A stretch of 64,000 nt of DNA. It comes from Megasphaera_A sueciensis (GTDB taxonomy: Bacteria > Bacillota > Negativicutes > Veillonellales > Megasphaeraceae). Positions 27,695 through 35,311 of this stretch are shown here, piece by piece. A program made the position numbers and the translations under genes. Where the stretch lies: the NCBI RefSeq assembly GCF_050219315.1, contig NZ_CP116939.1, positions 1,612,001 through 1,676,000 on the forward strand. Direction: 5' to 3'. The notes under the pieces were generated by a model, which saw only the letters and a program-made list of their open reading frames with translations, searched no databases and was not told where the DNA came from. Each line of letters starts with the position of its first letter. The stretch's first letter is position 1.

Positions 27695-27784
27695 GAGAGA
27701 GCACCATTTTGTGTTATGCTTAAGTTGTCTATACCAAACCACAACAGAAAGGGTGCTCTCTCATGAACAGCATAACACAAGATG
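27695..27784 (+). promoter_or_regulatory. Interleaved inverted repeats around the IS transposase start
   Basis: Arm A (27695-27705, GAGAGAGCACC) pairs with A' (27752-27762), which ends at the base before the transposase ATG and overlaps the weak GGG-type ribosome-binding site. Arm B (27705-27720) pairs over 16 bases, one G-U, with B' (27769-27784), which covers codons 3-7. The order A-B-A'-B' permits a pseudoknot or alternative hairpins. Both would block initiation in an mRNA that includes the element's left end. Confidence 0.6.
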
Positions 27785-28698
27785 TAAAGTATCGTCTATC
27801 TATTCTTTCTTACGCCAGAAAATATGGTGTGACTATTGCTGCTATAAAATATCGTACGAATCGCCAGTTTATCTATCGCTTGCAATGGCGCTATGATGGG
27901 ACCCCGGCATCGTTACAGCCCCGATCCAGACGCCCTCACCATCATCCCAATCAGCACACGTCTCAAGAGATAACGTTTATTCAGAATATGCGACGACGAA
28001 ATCCGCATGCCGGGCTGGTCGTGTTTTGGATCAAGCTAAGAAAACGGGGATATACACGATCCATCACGGGCCTATATCGCTGTTTAAAGCGTATCGGACT
28101 CACACGGGAATCCGTACCGAACCCAAAGTACATCCCCAAGCCCTATCAACAAGCACTGTTCCCTGGAGAAAAAGTGCAGGTAGATGTCAAAGTAGTTCCT
28201 TCTGCTTGCATCGTGGGGCAGGCACATGCGCTGGGTGAAAGAATGTACCAATACACGGCTATCGATGAATGTACGCGCGTTCGGTATTTGGAAGCATTCC
28301 AAGAACAGAGCACCTATTCTTCCACGATATTTCTCCAACACTTGGTACGAAGATTCTCGTTTCCCATTTGTAAAATCCAAACCGACAATGGCTTTGAATT
28401 CACCAACCGATTTGGTCGAAGTAAGACAGCGGAACTCACGCTGTTTGAACGACAATTGGCAGCCTATCACATTATCCATCAAAAAATACGGCCGTATACG
28501 CCGCGGCATAACGGAAAGGTAGAGCGCTCTCATCGAAAAGACAACGAGTACTTCTATGCGGAGCATCGTTTTTATTCTTTTGCAGATTTCAAAAAACAGT
28601 TAGCAGTACGTAGTAGAGAATACAATAATTTTCCTATGCGTCCTCTGGCTTGGAAATCTCCTAACGAAGTCCTTCGTTCTTTTCTTGCTACTGTGTAA
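27763..28698 (+). CDS. IS481-family-type DDE transposase
   Basis: 311 residues. An N-terminal helix-turn-helix (about residues 10-60, ARKYGVTIAAIKYRTNRQF) is followed by an integrase core with the acidic triad: Asp in VQVDVKVVP, Asp in IQTDNGFEF and Glu in RHNGKVERSHRKDN. The C-terminal PMRPLAWKSPNEVL is typical of this group. The frame is intact, so the element may be active. It is transcribed away from rpoBC and towards the epimerase end. Assignment to IS481 rather than another IS3-superfamily group is by overall resemblance. Confidence 0.85.
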   Translation: MNSITQDVKYRLSILSYARKYGVTIAAIKYRTNRQFIYRLQWRYDGTPASLQPRSRRPHHHPNQHTSQEITFIQNMRRRNPHAGLVVFWIKLRKRGYTRSITGLYRCLKRIGLTRESVPNPKYIPKPYQQALFPGEKVQVDVKVVPSACIVGQAHALGERMYQYTAIDECTRVRYLEAFQEQSTYSSTIFLQHLVRRFSFPICKIQTDNGFEFTNRFGRSKTAELTLFERQLAAYHIIHQKIRPYTPRHNGKVERSHRKDNEYFYAEHRFYSFADFKKQLAVRSREYNNFPMRPLAWKSPNEVLRSFLATV

Positions 28699-28719
28699 CA
28701 TATGTTTGACAAACCTACA

Positions 28720-28745
28720 TATTTTTTATTAAAACAAAAGCGGTT
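28720..28745. repeat. 26-bp direct repeat, right copy
   Basis: Exact copy of 27632-27657, immediately after the right inverted repeat of the IS481-like element and one base before the stop codon of the epimerase gene. Confidence 0.85.
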
Positions 28746-28746
28746 G

Positions 28747-29841
28747 TCATTTTTCAAGCCAGCATACTCCTTCAACTCCCGTAATACCTAATCCTGAGGC
28801 TTCCGGCAATATAAGTTCGCTATGATTGTAAGAAACGCCGCCTCGGACCGGATCGGCTGCCAATAAATCTGCCGCATCCAAATCTGCCAATTGCATGCAG
28901 CGTTTGCCCGCCATTAACGAAGCCGCGGCCGTAATACCTACCTTACTCTCTAACATACATCCAGCCATGCAGGCCACACCCGCAGCCTTCGCCATAGCGG
29001 CCATATCCAGAGCATTGTGAAGCCCTCCTGCTTTCATTAATTTGATATTGATCATATCACAAGCCCGCATAGCCAATAGCCGCCATGTATCCTGTACTGT
29101 ATATGCCGCTTCATCCGCCATAATATTTGTCACAACATGATCTGTGACAAACTTCAAGCCATCAAAATCATCAGCCCGGACTGGTTGTTCCACCAATTCA
29201 ATACCCATTCCGTCATATTCCCATTCGCGTATAATCCGAACTGCCTCCTTTGGCTTCCACGCTTGATTAGCATCAAGACGCAGAGTAATATTCGGACCCA
29301 CTGCTTCTCGCACTGCTTGAACCCGTTTTTTATCAAGCAAAATATCTTCGCCTACTTTAATCTTCAATGCGGTATATCCGCGATGTACTGCTTGTATAGC
29401 ATCCTGCGCCATTTCTTCCGGTTTATTCAAGCTAATTGTCAAATCTGAAGTTAATGATGCGGTCCTGCCCCCGAATAGTCGGTATAAAGGGATTCCGTAT
29501 TGTTTGCCAAATAAGTCATATACAGCTATATCCACAGCCGCTTTCGCCGAAGTGTTTCCCTGCATCGAAGTATCCAAAATATGCCAAATATCCTCCAGAT
29601 CATCTATATCGCGACCAATAAGTGCAGGTGTCAACACATCATATATAGCACCCACCACTGATCCGTGCCCATCTCCCGTAATTTTATATGTCGGCGGCGC
29701 ATTACCGAATCCGCTTTCACCGCTATCCGCAAGAATTTGCACAATGATATCTTCAGCGGCCTCCACCCGGCGCAACGCAGTAATAAATGGTTTTTTCAGC
29801 GGAATATGCACCATGCCTATCCGGATTTCTTTAATTTTCAT
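28747..29841 (-). CDS. Dipeptide epimerase (L-Ala-D/L-Glu epimerase type)
   Basis: Enolase-superfamily protein of the muconate-lactonising subgroup. Family members epimerise L-Ala-D-Glu released from peptidoglycan, so that the dipeptide can be degraded. 364 residues. The catalytic lysines are in ALKIKVG (about 160-166) and INIKLMKAGG (about 265-275). Metal ligands are Asp in LRLDANQAW, Glu in GIELVEQPV and Asp in IMADEAAYT. ATG 29841 (MKIKEIRIGMVHIPLKKPF) is chosen over an upstream ATG inside tyrS. It is 13 bases after tyrS, so probably co-transcribed. Substrate specificity cannot be proven from sequence. Confidence 0.85.
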   Translation of the reverse strand: MKIKEIRIGMVHIPLKKPFITALRRVEAAEDIIVQILADSGESGFGNAPPTYKITGDGHGSVVGAIYDVLTPALIGRDIDDLEDIWHILDTSMQGNTSAKAAVDIAVYDLFGKQYGIPLYRLFGGRTASLTSDLTISLNKPEEMAQDAIQAVHRGYTALKIKVGEDILLDKKRVQAVREAVGPNITLRLDANQAWKPKEAVRIIREWEYDGMGIELVEQPVRADDFDGLKFVTDHVVTNIMADEAAYTVQDTWRLLAMRACDMINIKLMKAGGLHNALDMAAMAKAAGVACMAGCMLESKVGITAAASLMAGKRCMQLADLDAADLLAADPVRGGVSYNHSELILPEASGLGITGVEGVCWLEK

Positions 29842-29854
29842 ACTGCCGCCCCAA

Positions 29855-31117
29855 TCAATTCGTGTGCTGTACTCGAGCCAAAGTATATTTCTTCTTACCT
29901 TTACGCACAATAACAAAACGTCCGTTGGAATTCTTATGAGGCGTTACCACTTCATCAAGAGATGTTACTTTAATACCATTTATAGTAACTGCCCCATTCG
30001 TAATATCTTCACGAGCTTGCCGCTTAGAAGTATAAATGGTTGAATCAATCAGCCAGTTAACTACATTTTTTTCTTCCGGACCGACCATTACTGTCGGCAT
30101 TTTTCCAAAAGCCTGTTCCAGTTCATGTTCCGTAAGATCAGCTATACTGCCTTGATACAATGCCATCGTGATATTTTGTGCTTCTCGCAGTGCTTCTTTG
30201 CCATGAACAAATGTAGTTACTTCTTCAGCCAAACGGCGCTGGGCAATCCTTTTTTCAGGTTCTGTATGGACAGTCCGTTCTAAATCATTAATTTCTTCTT
30301 GACTCAAAAAAGTGAAATATTTTAAGTATTTAATAACGTCGGCATCATCCTGATTCAGCCAAAATTGATAAAATTCAAAAGGTGAGGTCTTTTCCGGATC
30401 AAGCCAAATTGCCCCTCCCGCAGTTTTACCAAACTTCGTTCCGTCCGATTTCAGCATGAGAGGTATTGTCAAACAATAAGCTTGTGCTTCGGATCCATGT
30501 ATTTTTCGGATCATGTCAATACCGGCTGTAATATTTCCCCACTGATCTGCTCCCCCGATCTGAAGCTGTATGTCATTATGTGCAAAAAGATGCTCAAAAT
30601 CAATAGATTGCAGAATCTGATATGTAAATTCCGTAAAAGAAATCCCTGCGTCCAAACGGCTTGCTACTACTTCCTTAGCCAACATGACATTGACACTAAA
30701 AAGTTTGCCATAATCACGCAAAAAACCAAGTAAATCCAATCGGGACAACCAATCATAGTTATTAACAATCGTGATATTGGAATCTTCACCAAAAAGATGA
30801 ATAAATTGTGCTTTTAATTTATCAGCATTAGCATGGATGGTTTCAATCGTTTGTAACTGTCGTTCTGTTTTACGTCCGCTGGGATCTCCGATGACGCCGG
30901 TACCGCCGCCAATGACGATGTAAGGATGGTGCCCTGCCAATTGAAACCGTTTCAACATCATAAAAGGAATTAAGTGGCCAATGTGCATACTATCTCCTGT
31001 AGGATCCACCCCACAATACAAAGAAATACTTTTTTCCTCCGTCAACTTTCTTAATCCTTCTTCATCACTGACTTGGTTTACCGCTCCACGCCAAGTTAAT
31101 TCATCAATAATATTCAT
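29855..31117 (-). CDS. tyrS: Tyrosyl-tRNA synthetase
   Basis: Class I aminoacyl-tRNA synthetase charging tRNA-Tyr. 420 residues. The HIGH motif (MHIGHLIPF, about residue 45), the tyrosine-binding QIGGADQWGNITAG and the KMSKS-like KFGKT (about residue 232) are present, and an S4 RNA-binding domain ends the protein (SKRQAREDITNGAVTING). ATG 31117 fits GGGGAG better than an ATG eight codons earlier. No T-box precedes it; the gap holds a promoter only. Confidence 0.96.
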   Translation of the reverse strand: MNIIDELTWRGAVNQVSDEEGLRKLTEEKSISLYCGVDPTGDSMHIGHLIPFMMLKRFQLAGHHPYIVIGGGTGVIGDPSGRKTERQLQTIETIHANADKLKAQFIHLFGEDSNITIVNNYDWLSRLDLLGFLRDYGKLFSVNVMLAKEVVASRLDAGISFTEFTYQILQSIDFEHLFAHNDIQLQIGGADQWGNITAGIDMIRKIHGSEAQAYCLTIPLMLKSDGTKFGKTAGGAIWLDPEKTSPFEFYQFWLNQDDADVIKYLKYFTFLSQEEINDLERTVHTEPEKRIAQRRLAEEVTTFVHGKEALREAQNITMALYQGSIADLTEHELEQAFGKMPTVMVGPEEKNVVNWLIDSTIYTSKRQAREDITNGAVTINGIKVTSLDEVVTPHKNSNGRFVIVRKGKKKYTLARVQHTN

Positions 31118-31164
31118 AATCTCGGATTCTCCCCTTTTCATAACAGATATACATAATTGACTTC

Positions 31165-31193
31165 ATTATATAAAATGCCTTGTTCCGCGTCAA
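31165..31193 (-). promoter_or_regulatory. Promoter of tyrS-epimerase
   Basis: Minus strand: TTGACG (31193-31188), 17 bases, TATAAT (31170-31165), about 50 bases upstream of the tyrS start. Too close to the gene to leave room for a T-box leader. Confidence 0.75.
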
Positions 31194-31255
31194 ATAGAAT
31201 ACATAAAATAAATAATAACAAAGTATTTTTTCCGCATATTATCAAAAAAATGTAT

Positions 31256-32569
31256 TTAAAAAGCCTTTTGTATAATTGCCGTCATCATTCGTTCTTCCCA
31301 TCGATAATTTCCGCTGTATATTCCTCTTGCCCGCATATCCTCCTCCGCAATAGCTTCGCCATTCATAATATACAAAAAGCCATTTCCTGTCCCCGGAAAT
31401 ATCATAATCGCAGATAAAAGGCCATATGCCTCCCCTGTATGTCCTACCAAATCAATGCACCTATCTGAAACGGGACGCGATGTGCCGTCACTTAGCATAC
31501 GGTACACACCCAATCCATAAGTTTCCAATGTTCCTCCACAAGTATCGCCATTAGGACACTGCCGGTCATAGTACCATTGACAGCTGAACATTTCCTTCAA
31601 CACTGCTTCTGTCACAATCTGTTTCCCTTGATATACACCGTTATGCAAATACATATCCAATAAATTTGTCAATTCCTGCGCTGAAATACGCAGCCCGCCC
31701 TGCGGTGAAAATATAGTTCCGTTTGTTCCCGGCACATACCCAGCTACATTGTAAAAATCATCATTTTGCCGTTGATCCGGATTGCATATACGCACGATGT
31801 GTCGCGGCTGAACAATCCCTCTATAATCATCAATTTGAGGATACCACGGACCATTCTCATCCCATCTGCCCGCTTTTTGTTTTTGATATACAGTTCCCAG
31901 TCTCTTCATATCTTCCGTATCAAAATCACTAATATTGTAACTACCGGAAATATTCAATTCTTTTAAAATATGTGTGCGTTGATACATATCAAAACGTACT
32001 CCTGTAACTACCTCGATAATAGTCCCTAAAAGGCCATAATTAAGATTACAGTAATGAAAATACGTTCCGGGCCCACCGATAGCAGAAAAGTGTTCTCCTC
32101 CGCGATAATATAATCCTTCTGGCATAAAAAGCTCAATAATATCTTCGTCTGGAGAAATAGCATATATGCTTCCATCACATAAAGATGAAATATGTGATAA
32201 AAGCATGCGAATCGTAATCGGTTGTTCCGGATATCGGGGATGCCGCAGAGTAAAACCAAGATACTTGCATATGTCCTCCTCCAAAGAAAGTTTTCCTGCT
32301 TCTGCCAATTGTAATATCGTCAAGGCCGTAAATTGTTTGGAAACAGAAGCCACACGAAAACGTGAATCTTTCGTAACCGGCAAATCAAATTGCGGCTGTA
32401 CGCCGTTAATGTACCGCCGCCCTAAAAATTTTTCATATACTTGCTCTCCATTTTTATAAATAACGACAGCTAATCCGGGAACACCTAAACCCGTGTCGCC
32501 GATAAGTGATTCCAAGTCCCGATCCAGCCCACGTATTTGTTTCCTTGTCAATATTTTTCTTTCATTCAT
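31256..32569 (-). CDS. Serine beta-lactamase-fold hydrolase (class C/esterase-like)
   Basis: 437 residues with the penicillin-recognising triad in order: SVSK (Ser-x-x-Lys, about residue 75), YCN (Tyr-x-Asn, about 170) and GHTG (about 390), the last replacing the usual KTG as in esterase EstB-like and peptidase-like relatives. No signal peptide or membrane anchor is seen, so the protein looks cytoplasmic; this argues against a secreted beta-lactamase. Its ATG overlaps the stop of the GDSL hydrolase gene (ATGA), so the pair is coupled. Substrate unknown. Confidence 0.75.
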   Translation of the reverse strand: MNERKILTRKQIRGLDRDLESLIGDTGLGVPGLAVVIYKNGEQVYEKFLGRRYINGVQPQFDLPVTKDSRFRVASVSKQFTALTILQLAEAGKLSLEEDICKYLGFTLRHPRYPEQPITIRMLLSHISSLCDGSIYAISPDEDIIELFMPEGLYYRGGEHFSAIGGPGTYFHYCNLNYGLLGTIIEVVTGVRFDMYQRTHILKELNISGSYNISDFDTEDMKRLGTVYQKQKAGRWDENGPWYPQIDDYRGIVQPRHIVRICNPDQRQNDDFYNVAGYVPGTNGTIFSPQGGLRISAQELTNLLDMYLHNGVYQGKQIVTEAVLKEMFSCQWYYDRQCPNGDTCGGTLETYGLGVYRMLSDGTSRPVSDRCIDLVGHTGEAYGLLSAIMIFPGTGNGFLYIMNGEAIAEEDMRARGIYSGNYRWEERMMTAIIQKAF

Positions 32570-33141
32570 TTGTCCATATCCTTTAAAATATTCCATGCCG
32601 TTTGTGCCAAAATCTTATATCCGGCTATATTCGGGTGAATTCCGTCCACATATACTTGCATATCTTTCTCATCTGCGGTCTGCAAAGCTTCATAAAAATC
32701 AACATAAGGAATATCTTCTCTTTCACTCTTGGTAATAATCCACTGCCGGTACATAGCCAATATTTCATTGTGCCGTTTTACATCATCAACCTTCTGCCAA
32801 CCAAAAAGACTGCTTTCTATTTTGGTGAGCGGAGGAATCCCCAAAACGGTCTCCACGTAGGCCATCCGGGCACCCATAATCATTGCTAAAAGATTTTCTT
32901 CGGTCTCACGAAGCGCAACATCTAATAAAACATCATTAGAGCCGCCCATAATAAAAATCAAATCCGGCATCATTACTATATTCCGAGAAAAACGCCGCCG
33001 CATTTCTGCAGTTGTTTCACCACAGATACCCTTATTAATAATATGCCAGCCAGACCATTTCCGCAACAGGGAAATCCATGCATAATGAGACGGGACACCA
33101 TATCCATAAGTAAGGCTATCTCCCACACATACCACTCTCAT
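32566..33141 (-). CDS. SGNH/GDSL hydrolase
   Basis: 191-residue SGNH-fold hydrolase. Block I is GDSLTYGYGV with the nucleophile Ser near residue 9, block II has the Gly in GICGETTAEM, block III is GGSNDV and block V is DGIHPNIAGY with the Asp-His pair. It lacks a signal peptide and resembles cytoplasmic TesA-like acyl hydrolases. Coupled by a 4-base overlap to the beta-lactamase-fold hydrolase, which suggests they act on related ester or amide substrates. Confidence 0.8.
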   Translation of the reverse strand: MRVVCVGDSLTYGYGVPSHYAWISLLRKWSGWHIINKGICGETTAEMRRRFSRNIVMMPDLIFIMGGSNDVLLDVALRETEENLLAMIMGARMAYVETVLGIPPLTKIESSLFGWQKVDDVKRHNEILAMYRQWIITKSEREDIPYVDFYEALQTADEKDMQVYVDGIHPNIAGYKILAQTAWNILKDMDK

Positions 33142-33225
33142 ATTATCCTCCCTATGGTTCTCTTACATCATAATCATTTCTTCTATATTTGTAAAATAAA
33201 AACAAGTCGTAGATATACTATATAT

Positions 33226-33267
33226 AAAAAGCAGACACCTGTCTGACATAGCCAGCCGAATGTCTGC
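33226..33267 (-). terminator. Terminator after the KDG catabolic cluster
   Basis: Minus strand: GCAGACA...TGTCTGC stem followed by TTTTTATA, 14 bases beyond the aldolase stop. It separates the KDG genes from the GDSL hydrolase. Confidence 0.75.
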
Positions 33268-33281
33268 ATAAAACATGTTTT

Positions 33282-34253
33282 TCATTTTGCCTTACGGCGC
33301 AGATGAATTGTGAATCCGCCAATTTCTTTTTCAAGAAAGGCAACTTTGATATTTCCTTTATTATCTTTAAAGCAAAAATCCGGGTTAAACAGTACGCCCT
33401 GCCGCTTATAATAAGCGATAGCCCGATCTATATCACGCGTATCGATGCAAATATGTCCTTTAGAGCCAGGCATAGGATGATCACAAATTTCCGCTACAGG
33501 GCCGGCAAAAAAGTTGTCGTCACCAGTAATTTTATCCTGTAGCATCAATTCACAAAGATCATCGGCAATGCCTTCTGCTTCCTTGCGATTCTGTGCATGA
33601 AGTCCCACATGTCCCAATTCAAATCCGAGAAGATGTTTGAATGCCTTTTGGCAAGTTGCCGCAATACCATCCCAATTTTTGTTCTTTATCATATCAGACG
33701 GCGTCATAAAACTGCCGCCAACGGCTGCTACATTGGGAAGATCAAGATAGTCATTCATATTATCAAAGTTGACGCCACCGGTAGGCATAAATTTAATATT
33801 TGCAAAGGGCCCCGACAAAGCCTTTAACGTCGTAATGCCGCCATACGCTGCGGCTGGAAAAAATTTACAAACTTCAAGCCCAAAAGCTGACGCTGCTTCC
33901 ATATCTGCCGGTGAAACCGTACCCGGGAGAATATCAATATGATTCGTAACGCACCATTCCGTTACTGCCGGATTAAAGGCAGGTGTCACGATAAATTGTG
34001 CGCCTGCCTCTACCGCTTCTTTAGCCTGCTGCACCGTATGTACCGTACCAGCCCCGACAATAATTCCCTGCACTTGCTGCGCCATAGCCCGAATACTGTC
34101 AAGACAGGCCGCCGTACGAAAGGTAATTTCAGCAACCGGTATGCCGCCCTTTACAAGAGCATTACCAAAATCCACGGCATCGGCCGCATCATCCAGCACA
34201 ATAAGAGGTACAAGACCAATATCAAAAATCGTTTTCATGTTTTCGCTAATCAT
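33282..34253 (-). CDS. KDPG/KHG aldolase fused to a VOC (glyoxalase-fold) domain
   Basis: Residues 1 to about 210 are a class I aldolase splitting 2-keto-3-deoxy-6-phosphogluconate into pyruvate and glyceraldehyde-3-phosphate. The Schiff-base lysine is in VCKFFPAAAYGG, the catalytic Glu in VAEITFRTA, and the substrate loop in KFMPTGGVN. Residues from about 215 to 323 form a VOC domain (LGHVGLHAQNRKEAEGIADD to IGGFTIHLRRK) with no clear metal-ligand set. A normal aldolase is only about 210 residues long. AGGAGG with a short spacer supports ATG 34253. It follows kdgK by 13 bases and is the last gene of the cluster. Confidence 0.88.
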   Translation of the reverse strand: MISENMKTIFDIGLVPLIVLDDAADAVDFGNALVKGGIPVAEITFRTAACLDSIRAMAQQVQGIIVGAGTVHTVQQAKEAVEAGAQFIVTPAFNPAVTEWCVTNHIDILPGTVSPADMEAASAFGLEVCKFFPAAAYGGITTLKALSGPFANIKFMPTGGVNFDNMNDYLDLPNVAAVGGSFMTPSDMIKNKNWDGIAATCQKAFKHLLGFELGHVGLHAQNRKEAEGIADDLCELMLQDKITGDDNFFAGPVAEICDHPMPGSKGHICIDTRDIDRAIAYYKRQGVLFNPDFCFKDNKGNIKVAFLEKEIGGFTIHLRRKAK

Positions 34254-34266
34254 AAAAACCTCCTGA

Positions 34267-35211
34267 TTACAATTGTTGTTCCATAAATTCTTTCAATGCC
34301 TGCGGATATGGCAATCCTTCATTATCACCGCGGCTCATAACCTGAATAGCCCCTACTGCATTTCCGCGGCGCACAGCTTCCTGTAATGATAAATTTTCCA
34401 TCAGTGCCGTAATAATACCTGCTGCAAATCCATCTCCAGCCCCTACTGTATCAATGACTTTTTCTACTTTAAAACCAGGAACCATAAATTCATTTTCTCT
34501 ATCAGACACAAGTGCACCTTCTGACCCGCATTTTGTAACAACAATCTTAGCCCCATTTTTGTGGTAAAATGCATTAATTTTATGGGGATCATCACTGCCC
34601 ATCAGGATTTTTCCTTCAGCAACTCCCGGCAAAACCATATCTGCTTTAGCTGCCAATTCATTAATAGTACGGATCATTATTTCTTTCGATGGCCACAGCG
34701 CAGGACGCAAATTAGGGTCAAAGCTGATAAACAGCCCTGCCTTACGAGCCTTATCAAACATTAGATTGACAGCCGCACGTGTATTATCAGAAAGGGCCGG
34801 CAAAATACCCGTTAAATGAATGTGCGAGTAATTTTCAAAATCTACATTTTCCACATCCTTTGTAGAAAACGTAGAAGCTGCCGATCCAGCACGAAAATAA
34901 AAAATATCCGGATCGCCCTTACTAACACGACCTTTTAGCATAAAACCAGTTTTCCTTGTATCGCTCCATGCTACAAATTCATTTCCAATTTTATTATCAT
35001 TTAAAACATGGATAATCCGTTTGCCAAAAGGATCATTTCCAAGTTTAGTCATATAAGTAACACGATGTCCTAGTCTGGAAACTCCTACGGCAACGTTAAA
35101 TTCTGCTCCTGCTACAGCCAAATCGTATCCACTAACATTATCCAAAGAACCTTCACTCTGGGCAATGAGCAATCCCATTGGTTCTCCGGCAAGAATCAGC
35201 CCTGATTTCAT
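34267..35211 (-). CDS. kdgK: 2-keto-3-deoxygluconate kinase (PfkB family)
   Basis: Phosphorylates 2-keto-3-deoxygluconate to KDPG. 314 residues of ribokinase/PfkB type, with the first signature in the GAEFNVAVGVSRLG region and the second DTVGAGDGFAAGI near residue 255, including the catalytic Asp. ATG 35211 (MKSGLILAGEPMGLLIA) is favoured by AAAGGATG upstream. The gene precedes the aldolase that uses its product. A promoter-like sequence and a long palindrome precede it, so it may be expressed apart from the genes upstream. Confidence 0.85.
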   Translation of the reverse strand: MKSGLILAGEPMGLLIAQSEGSLDNVSGYDLAVAGAEFNVAVGVSRLGHRVTYMTKLGNDPFGKRIIHVLNDNKIGNEFVAWSDTRKTGFMLKGRVSKGDPDIFYFRAGSAASTFSTKDVENVDFENYSHIHLTGILPALSDNTRAAVNLMFDKARKAGLFISFDPNLRPALWPSKEIMIRTINELAAKADMVLPGVAEGKILMGSDDPHKINAFYHKNGAKIVVTKCGSEGALVSDRENEFMVPGFKVEKVIDTVGAGDGFAAGIITALMENLSLQEAVRRGNAVGAIQVMSRGDNEGLPYPQALKEFMEQQL

Positions 35212-35232
35212 AAGTGTATCATCCTTTCTTCT

Positions 35233-35282
35233 GATGTACAAGTTAGGTTCTCCGACTGGCACTCCTTCCTAACTTGTACATC
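35233..35282. repeat. 15-bp perfect inverted repeat in the kdgK leader
   Basis: Arms GATGTACAAGTTAGG (35233-35247) and its exact complement (35268-35282), separated by 20 bases. It lies between the promoter-like -10 at 35283 and kdgK, so it covers the predicted start point and leader. No T run follows. It could be an operator or an mRNA hairpin. Confidence 0.7.
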
Positions 35283-35311
35283 ATTATACTCTTTTTACGG
35301 TTGTTTGCCTA
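35283..35311 (-). promoter_or_regulatory. Candidate internal promoter before kdgK
   Basis: Minus strand: TATAAT (35288-35283) at 17 bases from a weak -35 TAGGCA (35311-35306), overlapping the end of kduD. The perfect -10 and the palindrome directly after it make a regulated internal start plausible. Confidence 0.5.

Larger units (their letters stand above)
27658..28719 (+). mobile_element. IS481-like insertion sequence (1062 bp)
   Basis: One transposase gene between 26-bp terminal inverted repeats: left 27658-27683 starting TGTAGGTTTACC, right 28694-28719, whose complement starts TGTAGGTTTGTC. They match at 22 of 26 positions, and the right repeat overlaps the transposase stop. Exact 26-bp direct repeats flank both ends. 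Joining the flanks gives an intergenic stretch between the epimerase gene and the rpoB promoter, so no gene was broken. Confidence 0.85.

Noticed and set aside
29154..30043. Several plus-strand frames opposite the epimerase and tyrS
   Set aside because: All lie within confident minus-strand genes and lack ribosome-binding sites or family motifs.
31118..31255. Possible T-box leader upstream of tyrS
   Set aside because: The gap is too short and has no TGGNACCGCG core; only a promoter is present.
31256..32569. Beta-lactam resistance gene
   Set aside because: The triad is of the esterase/peptidase-like kind (GHTG) and there is no signal peptide; calling it a resistance enzyme would be unsupported.
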